Of a stretch of 64,000 nucleotides of DNA, positions 28,301 through 41,997 are shown piece after piece. This DNA comes from Atrina japonica (Eukaryota; Mollusca; Bivalvia; Pterioida; Pinnidae). Each line of letters starts with the position of its first letter. Position 1 is the stretch's first letter. The position numbers and the translations under genes are program-made. The stretch spans positions 1 to 64,000 of the forward strand of contig BROG01000140.1 of assembly GCA_030159075.1 (NCBI GenBank), given 5' to 3'. The notes below the pieces were generated by a model. That model searched no databases and was not told the DNA's origin. It worked only from the letters and a program-made list of their open reading frames with translations.

Positions 28301-31300
28301 CTGTTGTGAGAGACCACCTGCCCTACAGAGTACCTGTTGTGAGAGACCACCTGCCCTTACAGAGTACCTGTTGTGAGAGACCACCTGCCCTAACAGAGCA
28401 CCTGTTGTGAGAGACCACCTGCCCTAACAGAGCTCCTGTTGTGAGAGACCACCTGCCCTAACAGAGCACCTGTTGTGAGAGACCACCTGCCCTGACAGGT
28501 CATATCTCCATGTAGATGAGATGTTCTTTAAGTATTAGAAAGTGACTAAATTAGCCTCAGAAATGTTATTAAGTTTCTTTGTTAACATAATAATTAGTGA
28601 TTGAGTTTGTCAGAATAAAACAATGGCGACTATATATACGCCCATTTTTATATTTATCTAGAATTAAAAAAAATAGAAGAAAGATTTTGAAGAGAACTCC
28701 AAAATATATTATCTTTGATTAGTTTTCCAATATTGCTGAATTTGTTTGGTGAAATACCGGTATTTTGTATCTATGACCAGCCATGAAAATATGAAAGACT
28801 CGTGCATTATTTTAAGCTTTGATTGATGTCTTTCAAGACACTGAATTGCTACATAAAATGAGAAAGTGAGATATAGTTAGTTCCCCATTACATATACAGA
28901 ACTACACAAATGTTTCTATACTATGGTGGCTTTGTATTTATTAAATGTCCCTTATTTACAATGTATCTCTATGTGTACATAAATTTAAAATTCATTTCAA
29001 CACGAAGCCATCAAATATTTTGGATGATATGAATGCTATTTAGAAAAGTAGCTCTGCCAAAATAACCGTATCCAACTATGTGCAATACGACATTATATAT
29101 TGCATGGGCATCTTGAACTTTGTATTATAAGTGTATGATTACACATGCATGTAATAAAATATACATATATACACACTAACTCAAAACATACACTGTCACA
29201 CCACACTTACATTTCATTACACATACATAATACAGTAAAACCTGCTATAGTGGCCACCTCTATATAAGGATTACCTGTTTATAAATGCTGTGACTTTTAT
29301 TCCTTTAGATTTTTTTTCCTGTGACTTTTTTTCACGTTCCTTGACTGCATACTTGAACCTGTGTATAAGGGTCACCTGCACATACAGGTCAATATTTTCT
29401 GGTCCCTTGGGTGGCCTCTATATACAGGTTTCACTCTACACATAACACACAAGCTCTGGATATGATTCAGAAATATTCTTAGTTGTTGCTGAATCTAAAA
29501 TATTCAAAACTGAAAAGATATAGACATGATAAGCTGGGGACTGCATCATCAACATCATTCAATAATACTGTCAGTAATAGTAAACTAGTTCAGTTTTTAG
29601 CTCACCTGAATTGAACATTTTTGAGGTCTTTTCAGATTTTGTCACTTTCATTCATTTTTAGCTTACCTCCACTCCAAAGGAACGTTATAATAATTTAAAA
29701 ATTGAGATTCCCATCCTAAAACTATACATTTGTAAGATACATACACAGCTGTGGTAAGCGATGTACCCATGGGCCTCTTGTTTGTAAATGTAAAAATGTG
29801 GATGTAGCACTTCAAAACTTTGTTTGTTTCACAGGTATCGGAGTTGATGACATGTTTGTTATCACAGAAGCATGGAAGAATCTAGTCACACACGAGAAAA
29901 AATTGCCTCTTCCAGAGAGGATAGCTTTGACAATGAAACATGCTGGAGTGTCAGTCACTGTAACTTCACTGACAGATATTGTTGCTTTTGCTATAGGTGG
30001 ATCTACGGTGAGTGATAGAAATAATCTGTAATACAATACTGAACAAGAAATATAGCCATATGATTGAAGTACAAAAATAGGAATGAACTGTGTCTACTGC
30101 CCCTCTAATGAAATGTCCAGTCATCTCTATTATATTGGCAAAATTATTAAAAATGGAATAAGAAATGGACACAGTATTTACAAAAGAGATGGAAGAATCA
30201 AGTCCCTCTTCAAGTAATAATTGTTCAAATAAAAAAATAAAACCAAAGATATGTGTCATGTACCAGTAGTCCTTTCTAAAGTTGATACATCCATCTTTAT
30301 ATACCCCCTCCACTCCCCCCCAAAACAGCATAATAAACAAAATGTCAGTTAAATACAAAGGTAACCAATCATAGCTGGATGAAATGAATATGTGCAGTAA
30401 AACTCCCAAATTTTGATTCAGACAGATTTGATTTTGTTAATTTTTAAAATTAATTTTGATTAATTTTGAACATATATAAAGAGATTTTAGTTAAATCTGA
30501 ATCTAAAATCATCAATCAGTTTATTCTCTTTAATTTTGTAAAATGTAAAATCACTATTCATTAAAAAAAATAAAAGAAAGTTAAGGTTTAAGTAGTGGAC
30601 AGATAGACCAACATTTTTTATGCTCTAATTTTCAATTCTTCGGCGAATGAAAGTAAATAAAACTTAAATTCCACTTTCTTTTAGGTGATACCAGGACTGA
30701 GTGGTTTTTGTATCTATGCAGCCCTGGGCATTTTGGCTCTTTATATTCTGCAGTCGACCTTCTTTGTGGCATGTTTGACCTTGGATCAGAGACGTGTAGA
30801 GGCTAAGAGAAATGCTTGTTTGTGTTGCTATGTTTACACAGAGTTTGAGCCAAACAGCTGTAGTCAAAAGAATTTCCAAAGTCTATTTTTTGAAAAATAT
30901 TATGGACCATTTTTGATGAAATTTCCTGTGAAGGTATGAAGTTAGATTATTTACTGGGATTGGAAGAAAACAATGTACTGTCCACACAGCTCACTTTTGA
31001 AATTGGAAAATCATCCACATTTTAGCTCACCGGAGCAGATGTTTTCAGCCAGATTGGCACAGGGGTGGATCTAGGGTGGGGGACTTTGTCATTTCATTAA
31101 TTTTTGCATGATTTCCTCAATTATCTCCCCTTGCATTCCCTTTGATGCATTCATTTAATGTGTTTTACTTGTATATAGTTGAATTTCTTGAATCAGCAAT
31201 ATTTATGTTTCTTGGCCAGATCAGCCTACATGTACATATTCTTCTTGGTCTTCTTTCTACATTTGTAAATGGTTCTCAGGTGAGCAATTGAGGTCTTGGG

Positions 31301-34300
31301 CCTCTTGTGTTAACATATCATCTATGACAGATGTTTCACTTCTTCCCAGTTAAGAAAGTTTATAAATAATTAAATATAGCACTCAAACCTCAATATTAAA
31401 AACCAATCATGCAATATCCCCAGAAATAAATTTTGGTAGGCAGTTTCCCATGCTAAATTCACATCGCAGTGTTGGTGCCAAATTTAGAACTTTACATGTC
31501 AACAAGTTAAGAGGGGAGTGCTGGATGACAATTCTTTTATCATTATTTATTCATTTAAATAGACCCTTTCACTTTAACTGTGGTCCTGTAACTTTGAGTG
31601 GCAAAATGATAGATTCCTGGAAAATGACGTCAAGAATCTATCATTTACTATAATGATGTCTATGTTTTTGTGGGAATCTGTATCATTTTGCCACTCAGAG
31701 TCAGAGGACTGCAGTTTTCATGAAAGGGTCTATTATTTGATGAGTTAAACTTTTCTACAGTGACAGAAATGACATAACCAAGTAAAGAATGATGTGTTTT
31801 TTGTGCCTGGGTTTCTCAGTTTATGTACAGAACTCACAGCGTGTCTTAGATGGTATAGCTCTTCACCTTGGAGCGTCTTATTTAGTTATGTAATTTGTAA
31901 AGCAATGCAGTGCATGATATTTTTTTTTCCGTAAATATAGAAGTTTTATTTGAAAGAGGACCTTTATCTGAAGTAATATTTTGTTTATTATTTAGATGTT
32001 TATGTACTTAAATATTTTATATAACAAAGTAACTTTTGATTATTAATTCATGTATATCTTGTAAACCTGGAAATTTCCGCTGCTGTTTAATTTTTGCCAT
32101 TTTAAGGTCACCAGAGCCAAAGCTCAGGATGACCAATTGCAACCGTCTTTTGTCTGTCGTCTTCCGTCATGTGTCGTGCATTACACGTTGTAAACACATA
32201 AACATTTTCAACTTCTTCTCAAGAATTTTAACTTAGTATATAGCATCCTTATGTGAAGCCGCATACAGTTTGCGAATGAAAAGGGGCTAGGACCCAAAGG
32301 GACCTCAAATGGGACCAAAAAAGGACCAAAACTTGGTACATCTTTAAAATTCTTCTTCTCATACACCAATGATCAGATGACTTTCAAATTTTGTATACAT
32401 GATTGTTAAGTCAATATCTACAAAGTTTGCGAACGGAAATGTAATCTGTTTATAAATGAGCCATCAGGGGGCGCTTCAGTAAAACAGTACAATTATTTTA
32501 CAAATTGTTTAATAACTAAAAATTTATCAATTTTTGTGTATACAAGGCCGAATTTGTCAGGCAACATACTGGGAGTTATCTCCCTGTAATTGGATTTCTG
32601 ATGTTTTGAAAATGGAATCTGTCAATAAACGGTCCATTGGAGGGCACTTAAATAACACAGGGTACAGTTATATACAAATGGCTTAGTAACTAAAAACTGA
32701 TTGACTTTTTGTATACGGTACAAAGATAGACATTTTCGACTTCTTCTCAAGAACCAGTGAACTAATTTTAATCAAACCTGACAAGTAATTTTTCATGTTT
32801 TTGACTGTTTTTTACATTGAATTGTTTTTTATATAGAATTTTCTTCTCCTGAACCAATGATTAAATGACTTTCAGTTTCTGTATGCATGATTATTAAATC
32901 AATATCTACAAAGTTTGCAAATGAAAATGGAATCAGTCGATAAACGGTCAACTAAAGTGTGCTTCAATAACACAGGGTACAGTTATATACAAATGATTTG
33001 ATAACTCAAAACTGATTGACTTTTTGTTTACAAAGATATATAAGAAAGTTGTTAGGAATAATCTAAGGATCAAGGTCATAAGGGGATCAAAGGTCAAGGT
33101 CACAGGCACCTACGTAAAGAGAAAATATAATTTTTTTTTGTAAAATTTTAGAAATTTTTGACTACTTATCCAGACCCATTGGGTTAAATAGAACCAAACT
33201 TGACAGGAAATATAACCATGTAAAGCCACATAAAGTTTGCAGATGAAAAGGGGCTAGGACCAACCATGGCTGTCATGGCTAAATATAGAATGAATGAGTC
33301 AGCAGATATTTTTTATCTTATACATGTATCTCCAAAATTATTAGACAGAAAATTTTTTTTTTTGGTCATATTTTAGACATTTTTGATTTCCCAAGAACCA
33401 GTAGACTAATTTTAAGCAAACTTGACAGGAAATTTTTCTAAGGTGACCATTAAGGCCCATCGGGCCTCTTGTTGCCTTTAGATGTGAGGGCCAAAGATAA
33501 AAATTTCAAGCTAAATCATTAAAGCATGGATATACATGCCATACATGAGACTATGGTGATTAAGATTTCAGATGGGGTGAATATGTTCTCTGTTGTATGA
33601 GGGCAAAAATAACCAGGGCAAAAATTTCCAGGTATACTGTTTACTTAAATATTTTATATTTATCAAAGTGACAATTTGATTATTAATTTTAGATTACCGT
33701 GATGGCTATTACAATGGCCGTATTGGGAGTCAACATATGGGGATTCTACAACCTAAAACAGGACTTTGATTTGACAATGTACATCCCAGCCGATTCTTAT
33801 GCTCACAAATATTCTGTTGCACGGAACAAATACTTTCCTGATGCCGGAGTTAATGTTAACGTTTACTGCGGTTTGTATAGAGACAATAATTTGAACATCA
33901 GAAAATATTAACTGTGAATACATATTGGACAAGTATAGTCTAACTTGGTTATATTGAAATTTGAGGGGAATGATTTTTTTTTCTTCAAATAACAGGGTTT
34001 CAAAATAACCAGGTTATAATGCTCATAAAGAAATATGATCAGGGAATCAGAATCATTTCAAATAAAGTGAGATTTAAATGTAATAAGGTTCAATATAAGT
34101 CTGTTTGACGCTGTAATTATGTATATTGGGCATTTTTAATGCTGCTAATTTATTTCATTTGAATAAGATGTATACCATAATAGAATCAGAAATCTATTTA
34201 GTTACAAACCTTTTAACTGCAGGACCCATATATCTTGATTTTCTTTTTTTTTGCTTGTTCCTGACGATTTTGTTATAACGAGGTTAGACTGTACTGCTGA

Positions 34301-37300
34301 TTAGAGCTTGGATTAAAAAGACAATTTATTACATCCAGGCTCATGAAGCTATTAATGTCAAACTTTTAAGTGATCATGGCATTATGGTCTTGACTATGTT
34401 TTTAATTTTATTTTTATAAAATTATTGTGAAATAACTGCCAAATCAAAATATGAATGAAAAAATTAAATAAAGCTGATAAAAAAGTTTTTAACATAGAAC
34501 AATGGTATCATTTAAAGTTTTTAATGTTAAGCTATAGTTTTAACATTTGTATCTCTAGATATATTTGGTGATGGATGTGATAGTGATGGGACAATATTCA
34601 CTTTTTTTATATTTACTATACAGGTGATATAGAATACATTACATATAGACAGGAAATGGAGAAGATGTTTAGAAATATTGCAGCAGATCCAGGTGTTGAA
34701 AATGGAACTATTGTCAACTGGTATGCTGCCTTCACAACATGGCTGCGGTATACTCGGGATCCAGATGTACTTGAGGCTTTAGGACCAGGTGAATGTCAAA
34801 TTATTATTCTTTGATTAATGACTTGGGTCTTTCGGGGTAAATATAGGTAGAACTTAGAACAGGCAAGGAGGCAGTTATTGGTTTGAACCATGTCAGACCT
34901 AAGACTTTGTAATTTCCCTCTCAGTTCTGTCAAATGAAATCTGAACACAAGGTCCTTTACGAGGGAGTTTGTAGCACCTTCAAGAAACCTTTTTGTACTG
35001 AGAGAGGTGAACATGAACATACATGTCATGGATCGGGTTTGGTGTTGGTTCAATCATTTACCCTTTTTTGAAGGGAAAATGGCAGAGCTTACATTGTGGT
35101 TAATTAATTTTAGTGAAATCAATTATTATACTGTTAATATTGTTTGTTTTTATTCTCTTTACACTAATATTAATGGCAGAAATTAATGTTTGGTAATTCA
35201 TTTGCCCATTTAAGACGTTGTTGTCCATGAAACTGTAGATAAACAGCATTATTTCAGCATAGCAAACAAAATAGCAGACAACTTCTACGGCTTTTCATGA
35301 AAATAGCTGACAGAATTTGTTGTCTCCGAGTTTCTGTTGAATGGTCTGGGGATCAACCAACAAACAAATAATTTTTAAGCTCACTGTCGTTAACGTCATT
35401 CACATATTTGACTTCTCATCTGAAACAACTGAAGGGATTTTGACAAAATTTACATGAAGCAAATACTCAAGGTCCTCAACCAAGTTTTTTTTTTTTCAGA
35501 TGGATGGGCTGGGGGGGGTGGATCCAGGATAGGGTAAAATATGTCCCAGAAGGTACCTTTCTTTGAAAATCGTCTCCTTCAGAACCACTGTATTTATTGA
35601 AAAATGGATTTTGAGTTATCTGCATGGATGTATGATTCAAGATTGTGTTTTTATTATATAGAAATCATGTTTGACTTTGTCATTTTCATTTATTTTTGTA
35701 TGATTTCTTTGATCTCTTTGTCTTTCTCTACATTCACTTTGATGTAGTCATTTAATGTTTTACCTGTAATTAAGTGAACAGATGTTTTTTGTGTAAGAAT
35801 TTTTCCAAAATCTGATTTATTGAATCTTTAATTATTGAATTTTTTAAAGACTTTTTTTCACACTATCAGCTTGTTTTTTAAAACCAATCAAGGGAAATTG
35901 TCAGAACTTTACAGGAAGCAAGTACGCAAGGTCCTCTACTTAGTTTATGTTTTTTGGCCTGTTCATAAGACCCAACGCCTGAAACAAACCAAAGCTGTTA
36001 GATTTTTAAATTTCTTGTATGTTTAATTTAGCCTACATATTATAATTCTTTTCACATTTGTTGATGGTGCTCAGGTAAGCGATACTAGCCCACTTGGGCC
36101 TATTTTTTATACACACTGAGAACAAATAGGTGTACTTTTTAAGATTTAATATAACTAATTATAAGATAAATAATTCAATAATTTTGGTGTGATGATGAAA
36201 ATATTTATATACCATTAATTTACAAAATTATTTGAAAGTGAGAAAATAGTCATGATAAGTGAAAAGATAATCAGTTTTAGGCCAAGTAAAAAAATACTTC
36301 TGGTTCTCAGACACTGCCATGTGCAAAAAGAAATCGACATTTCACAAATTAAGAAATTCACATTTCATAAAAAAATCACCACCATGTGGCAAGTAAAAAT
36401 GTCAGTCATTTCAAAAGGCTTAAGTTTCGAAAATTATCAATTTCCTTCTATTTGTAGTTCAAAATGCATTTCTAAAACCCAATTAGAAACTAAAATAATT
36501 ATTTTATTGACAATTCAACATGTAAATCTTTACCTCATGCCCAAAAATGTCACAGAACACATCATGTGTTTTCTGCTGTTGTTTGCAGTTTATGGAGGAA
36601 GTGGAAAATGGGTTTTAAATGAAAGAACCGATACTGAACGGAACTGAATTTCAGGATGTGTTAAAATGATGATACATGTAACACTATATAGTGTATAAAA
36701 GTTTTAAAATCTGAATTAAATGTAGGTGAATGATAAAAGTATAATTAGTTACTGTAAATAAAAGTTTTCAATAAATACATAAAACTGTATAGCTATTGTT
36801 ATCAAAAATGAAAGTTTTTGGAATTTGCATTGATTTTTAGACACATAGTAGTTATATTTTGTACAGCTTTGTAAAATAGTAATGATAATGATTGATGATA
36901 ATTATAATGATGCATTTACAATTAATTTTCTTGTAGTTTAAAAACATTTTTATGTTTTGATAAATATATAATCTTTTAGCTATTTTATATTTTGGTTGAT
37001 ACTTCAGTGTTAAAACCAAGTGAACAAGACAATCACACAACTTTCTGTCACAATGCATTGAAGGTCTCAATAAAAGACATTTTTTGTTACATTAAGTCTT
37101 CTTATTTTGTTGCTTTCAAGGTATATAAACAATAATTTGGATATAAAAGATAAAAATAAAATACCTACCTACCTTGCCCATTTTGGAATTCTAATTGTCT
37201 GACATTATTTCTTTTCTCTATTACATAGACATGTATCCCCAAAATGAAGGAAGCTTCAATACCTTAGCCAGGTACTTTAGCCACGACACATCAATGGGAC

Positions 37301-40300
37301 AGGCATTTAGTCGATTTGTAAAGTTTGACATTGGTTATACCCCACCAAAGCTTGAGGTATGTTGTATTTGTATGGTACTCAATATGAGATAAATTGTGTT
37401 GTTGTCATGGTTTCCTGCTACCTACCTCATATACAGTTTCTAAAACTGTTAAAGTTTTATGACATTAAGTATGCAGCAAATCTTATTCTATCAGTTGTGA
37501 TAAAACCCATGTCAAACCCTGTTATATTTTACTTGCTCAACTAAAGATGACTTCATTATGTTCAGATTGTTATCTGTTTGTTGGATTTATTTTACTGTGT
37601 GAATTTGATTCTACATAGAATAGCAATGATTGATAACTATTGACTTGGCTTGATGACTGAAGTAAATTTGTGAGGATTTGACCAGGTTACATGTCAATTA
37701 TATGGTATGCTGTAAACTGCTGTACCAATACTCAGTCTTATACTTCTGATACAGGCAATGTTTATCCCTATGAGACACACCCACCAACCTGACTCTAAAT
37801 CAGAGATAAAAGCCATGGAGAGATTACGAGATATCATTGATCATTCCGGCCTTCCCACAGGCCTCTGCTTTCCATACTGTTCACAGTATCTTACATACGA
37901 AACCAATAAGGTAGATTTGTGTTAATTATAACTTAAATAATTAAATATGGTAAGGTAAGTATGTGTTAATCATAACTCAAATATGGTAAGGTAAGTATGT
38001 GTTAATTATAACTCAAATATGGTAAGGTAAGTATGTGTTAATTATAACTCAAATATGGTAAGGTAAGTATGTGTTAATTATAACTCAGATATGGTAAGGT
38101 AAGTATGTGTTAATTATAACTCAAATATGGTAAGGTAGTTATGTGTTAATTATAACTCAAATATGGTAAGGTAAGTATGTGTTAATTATAACTCAAATAT
38201 GGTAAGGTAAGTATGTGTTAATTATAACTCAGATATGGTAAGGTAAGTATGTGTTAATTATAACTCAAATATGGTAAGGTAAGTATGTGTTAATTATAAC
38301 TCAGATATGGTAAGGTAAGTATGTGTTAATTATAACTCAAATATGGTAAGGTAAGTATGTGTTAATTATAACTCAGATATGGTATTAAAGGTAAATATGT
38401 GTTGATTGTAACTCAAATATGGTAAGGTATTTTTTTTATTTTTCTAAGTTTTAGCACTTGTTCTTGATGTACAATAACAAATCAGAGGTATACACTGGCA
38501 TAAAACATCTTAAATTCCTATAGATTTTGTGAAAATAAGATCAGGTCCAGTGTGGTATGCATATACAAATAGTAAGGTTGAGTTAATCAATTGCAAGTGA
38601 ATAATTGCAACTGAGTTTCTCATGCAATTTTCACAAAATTTATAGGAATGTAATTTTTTTTATGCCATCAGTCATATTAGGTAGTCATATTAAACTGTAT
38701 CAGTAAAAATCATATGTCATATTAAGTTACAGTTTTATCTATAAAAAGTCATTGAACTAAAATCTGTAAATAATATACCAGTGACAAGTGAGTTTTTTTA
38801 GTTTGGTTGTCCGTGGACAAATACATTTTAAAGAAAGAGAAAAAAAATATTACAGGTCAAAAACCTGTTAAGTATTTTTGTATATCTAATGGCTATTCCG
38901 TAAGTCTGTATGAAACAAGAACAGAAAACTTTTGAGTTTTTTTGTATATTAGTACTCCTATCAGGGGTATTGCAACAACTCTTTGTAAATGGGAAAACCA
39001 CATAACTAAAAATAGATTGATCTCCAAGATGATAAGACTTTGGCAATTTGAGGTATCCCTTTAGAGAGCAATGCATTCCGAATACCTTTGGTGACTTTGC
39101 GATGTTGTTCGCCACATTCGCATTTGTTGAATCCTTTAAAAATTTGGCGATTGAAATTCTCTTCTGGTGAAAATCATTGGCAAATGAAAATTTGGAGCTG
39201 AAATGTTCTTTTTTTGAAAATGATCATTCTCTACAAATACACATTTCCGATCTGCCTTTGTACAATTAATCATCAAGTTTATTTCACACCTGTATTGTTG
39301 CTTTGACAGTACCCAGTCTATAGCCTCAGGCTCTGATGAGTATACAGTAGGTAAACTGCTACTTCAGTATTTGTCACGCCTAATTAAAGATAACTGCAAA
39401 TCATCTTGTCTTTTGTGTTACTCCGATCAATATCCATGATGATAATTAATTCCTCATAATTTCTTTAATTAGATTTAAAACTCAGAAGACTTCACTACAC
39501 TTTGATATTACTGACGAAGAACTAACGATATCAGGCTGCTTGTGTTCTTGTGTCGCGAGCTATGTAGTATCACTTGTCTCATTATCAAAAAATAATGTTT
39601 ACCACCCCAATTACGCTGACAAAATACGAAATAAAATGATAACAGTCGTAACTTAACATGAAAAGAAAGAGGTAATGAGTATGACACCATTTGACACATA
39701 CATGTGCATGCAACTGACAACCACTAGTTGCCGCTTATATCACTGATGAATAAAAAAATATCAACAATAAATTTGTCCTGAAAATATTTATTGTAATGGA
39801 CAAAAGCTAAAAAAGAACATAAATTTAAATACAATTAACATTTGGTAGAATTTTGTAAACATTCTGGAATTAACATTTAACATGTCTTTTCTTTTTCTTT
39901 ATAAGAATTAAATGTTTAGAATAATGGAAACCTGTGAAAAATTAAGTCATATAGGGACTCTTCACTGCATTGATAATGATAATAACTGAATAAATATGAT
40001 TTAAAAAAAATAATATATTCTCTGCCTGTTTTTCATTTTGATAATTAATTGATGTTGGCTGTAGTAAAAGACATTAGAAAAATTCCAAGTGAGCCTATTT
40101 AAAATTTAATTGGAATGTAGATTAATTCTTGAAATTTTTTAATATTCTCCCTTTTTTCTAATTTTAGTTTATAAATTTTCAGTAGAGTAGGCCTACTGTA
40201 CATATAGGTATTTTGAGTTGGCCAATGATTTTTCATTTTGGCCAATGAAAATAGAAATTGACCAATGTTTTGGCCCGATATATTTTGAGACCCGGGGCTA

Positions 40301-41965
40301 ATGTTGTAGCTTATCTTTAGTTTGTTTAGAAAACAAGACAATGAGCTGTCAAAAATCACAAGTAGGATTATGGATTGCTTCATTATTCACAGGGGGCCAA
40401 AACAAACTTGAATTATGGCTATTTTAAAAGTAAGAATTTTAACAACTTTGAAATACATGTACATAAATGATCTGTACACACGACATCTCATGGGAAAATG
40501 TTGATTATATTTCATCAGCTGTTTGTACTTTGTAGACAATAAACCAGTGATGTAAAAGTTGATATCCATGTATATGTATGTAATAAAACTTGAAATACAA
40601 CTGTTGAATGATTATGTGTCAATATTGGACAAGTAAAAATTTCTTTTGGGCAATCAAATTTTTTCATATTTACTTGTCCAGGGACAAGTGTATGAAAGTC
40701 ATATTTCCACGCGCTTGATAGTAATATTTAACTATAATTTTATCTATAAATAGTCATATTTAACTACACTTTTATCTGTAAATAGTTATTTAACTACTGT
40801 GTTTTTTTATCTACAGATATTACAGGAGGAACTATACAGAAACTTACTATTAGCAGGGGCATGTGTGTTCGTGGTCACTTTGTTGTTGATTGCTAATCTC
40901 TGGACCAGTATGATAGTGTTTACATGTGTCATATTTACTTTGGTAAGTATTTACTTATTTCATGAGTCTTAACGATTTCCGGAATTATAAATCTACCAAA
41001 ATACTGGATGTGCCCTTTTGTTTTCATAAACTTGTACCTACGGCAAAGTGGTTTTAACAAAAAGCCTACCTTGCCCCCAAGTTATTTTATATTGTATAAC
41101 ATATGTACACATTTGCTTTATTTTATATTACAACACAAAACTAACTCATAAACAGTTTGTCATTCATGAAGTTTATTATAATATTTTATAGTTAACAATG
41201 AATTTAAATTAGCCATGCAAGGGTTTCTTGCATAGCAACAGTCAACGTGTGACTCGATTTTGCCGAGGCAAGGCCAGTTAGTCATAATGGAAAATGCAAA
41301 ATATGTACACACATCGGTGTTTATATGTCTCTAAAGGTATTAGTCAGATCTATCTGTCAAATTTGAAAACACAAGTATTGAATATGGAGTTACTGAATCC
41401 AGATGACAGAAGGTGTGAAGATTGCAGTAATCAAAATACAGGATACAAAATGAATTATTCAAAATTAGTGATAATATTCCACTTGTTCAGTGAAAATGTA
41501 AATCAAGTATATTTATTACTTTTATATTGGAAAACCCAAGTGCTTGTTGGTAAATCCTTGTTTTTGTCATCAACACCTAAAGTTCTTACACAGTTTTTGA
41601 TTTCAAATTTTGAAACAAGTAGAAATTATACACATTATTTGTCAGTGCCATGAAGTAATTAGAGTTTCGCCAATAACTGCTCAATCAATGATATCTAATT
41701 AAATTATCGGTTGATAATGTATTGTTTCTGAAGGTACAGTGGTAGTTCATGATAACAGTTACTGATAAGGTGTGCGTATCAATATTTATTTTGTTTTATG
41801 CTCTAAGGTGGATGTTGCAGGGACTTTACATCTCTGGGGCGTGACTATAGACACTGCCAGTAGTATCTTATTGACACTGTCAGTGGGGCTGGCTATAGAC
41901 TACTCTGCCCACATTGGCCATACCTACATGACTGTATCCGGCAGTAAAAACGGTAAGCAGCATCT

Positions 41966-41997
<32 letters not shown>

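Noticed and set aside
29966..30409. 147-codon - strand open frame across exon 9
   Set aside because: It is partly the complement of a well-supported exon; the rest is AT-rich intron with no motif.
33871..33880. Alternative donor GTATAG at 33875 for exon 11
   Set aside because: The resulting phase places a stop at the start of exon 12; the donor at 33871 keeps the frame.
36252..36647. 131-codon open frame in intron 12
   Set aside because: It has AT-driven composition, no recognisable motif, and lies inside an intron on the same strand as the gene.
41294..41653. 119-codon open frame in intron 15
   Set aside because: It has no domain resemblance, and including it would break the join between exons 15 and 16, which fits the family.
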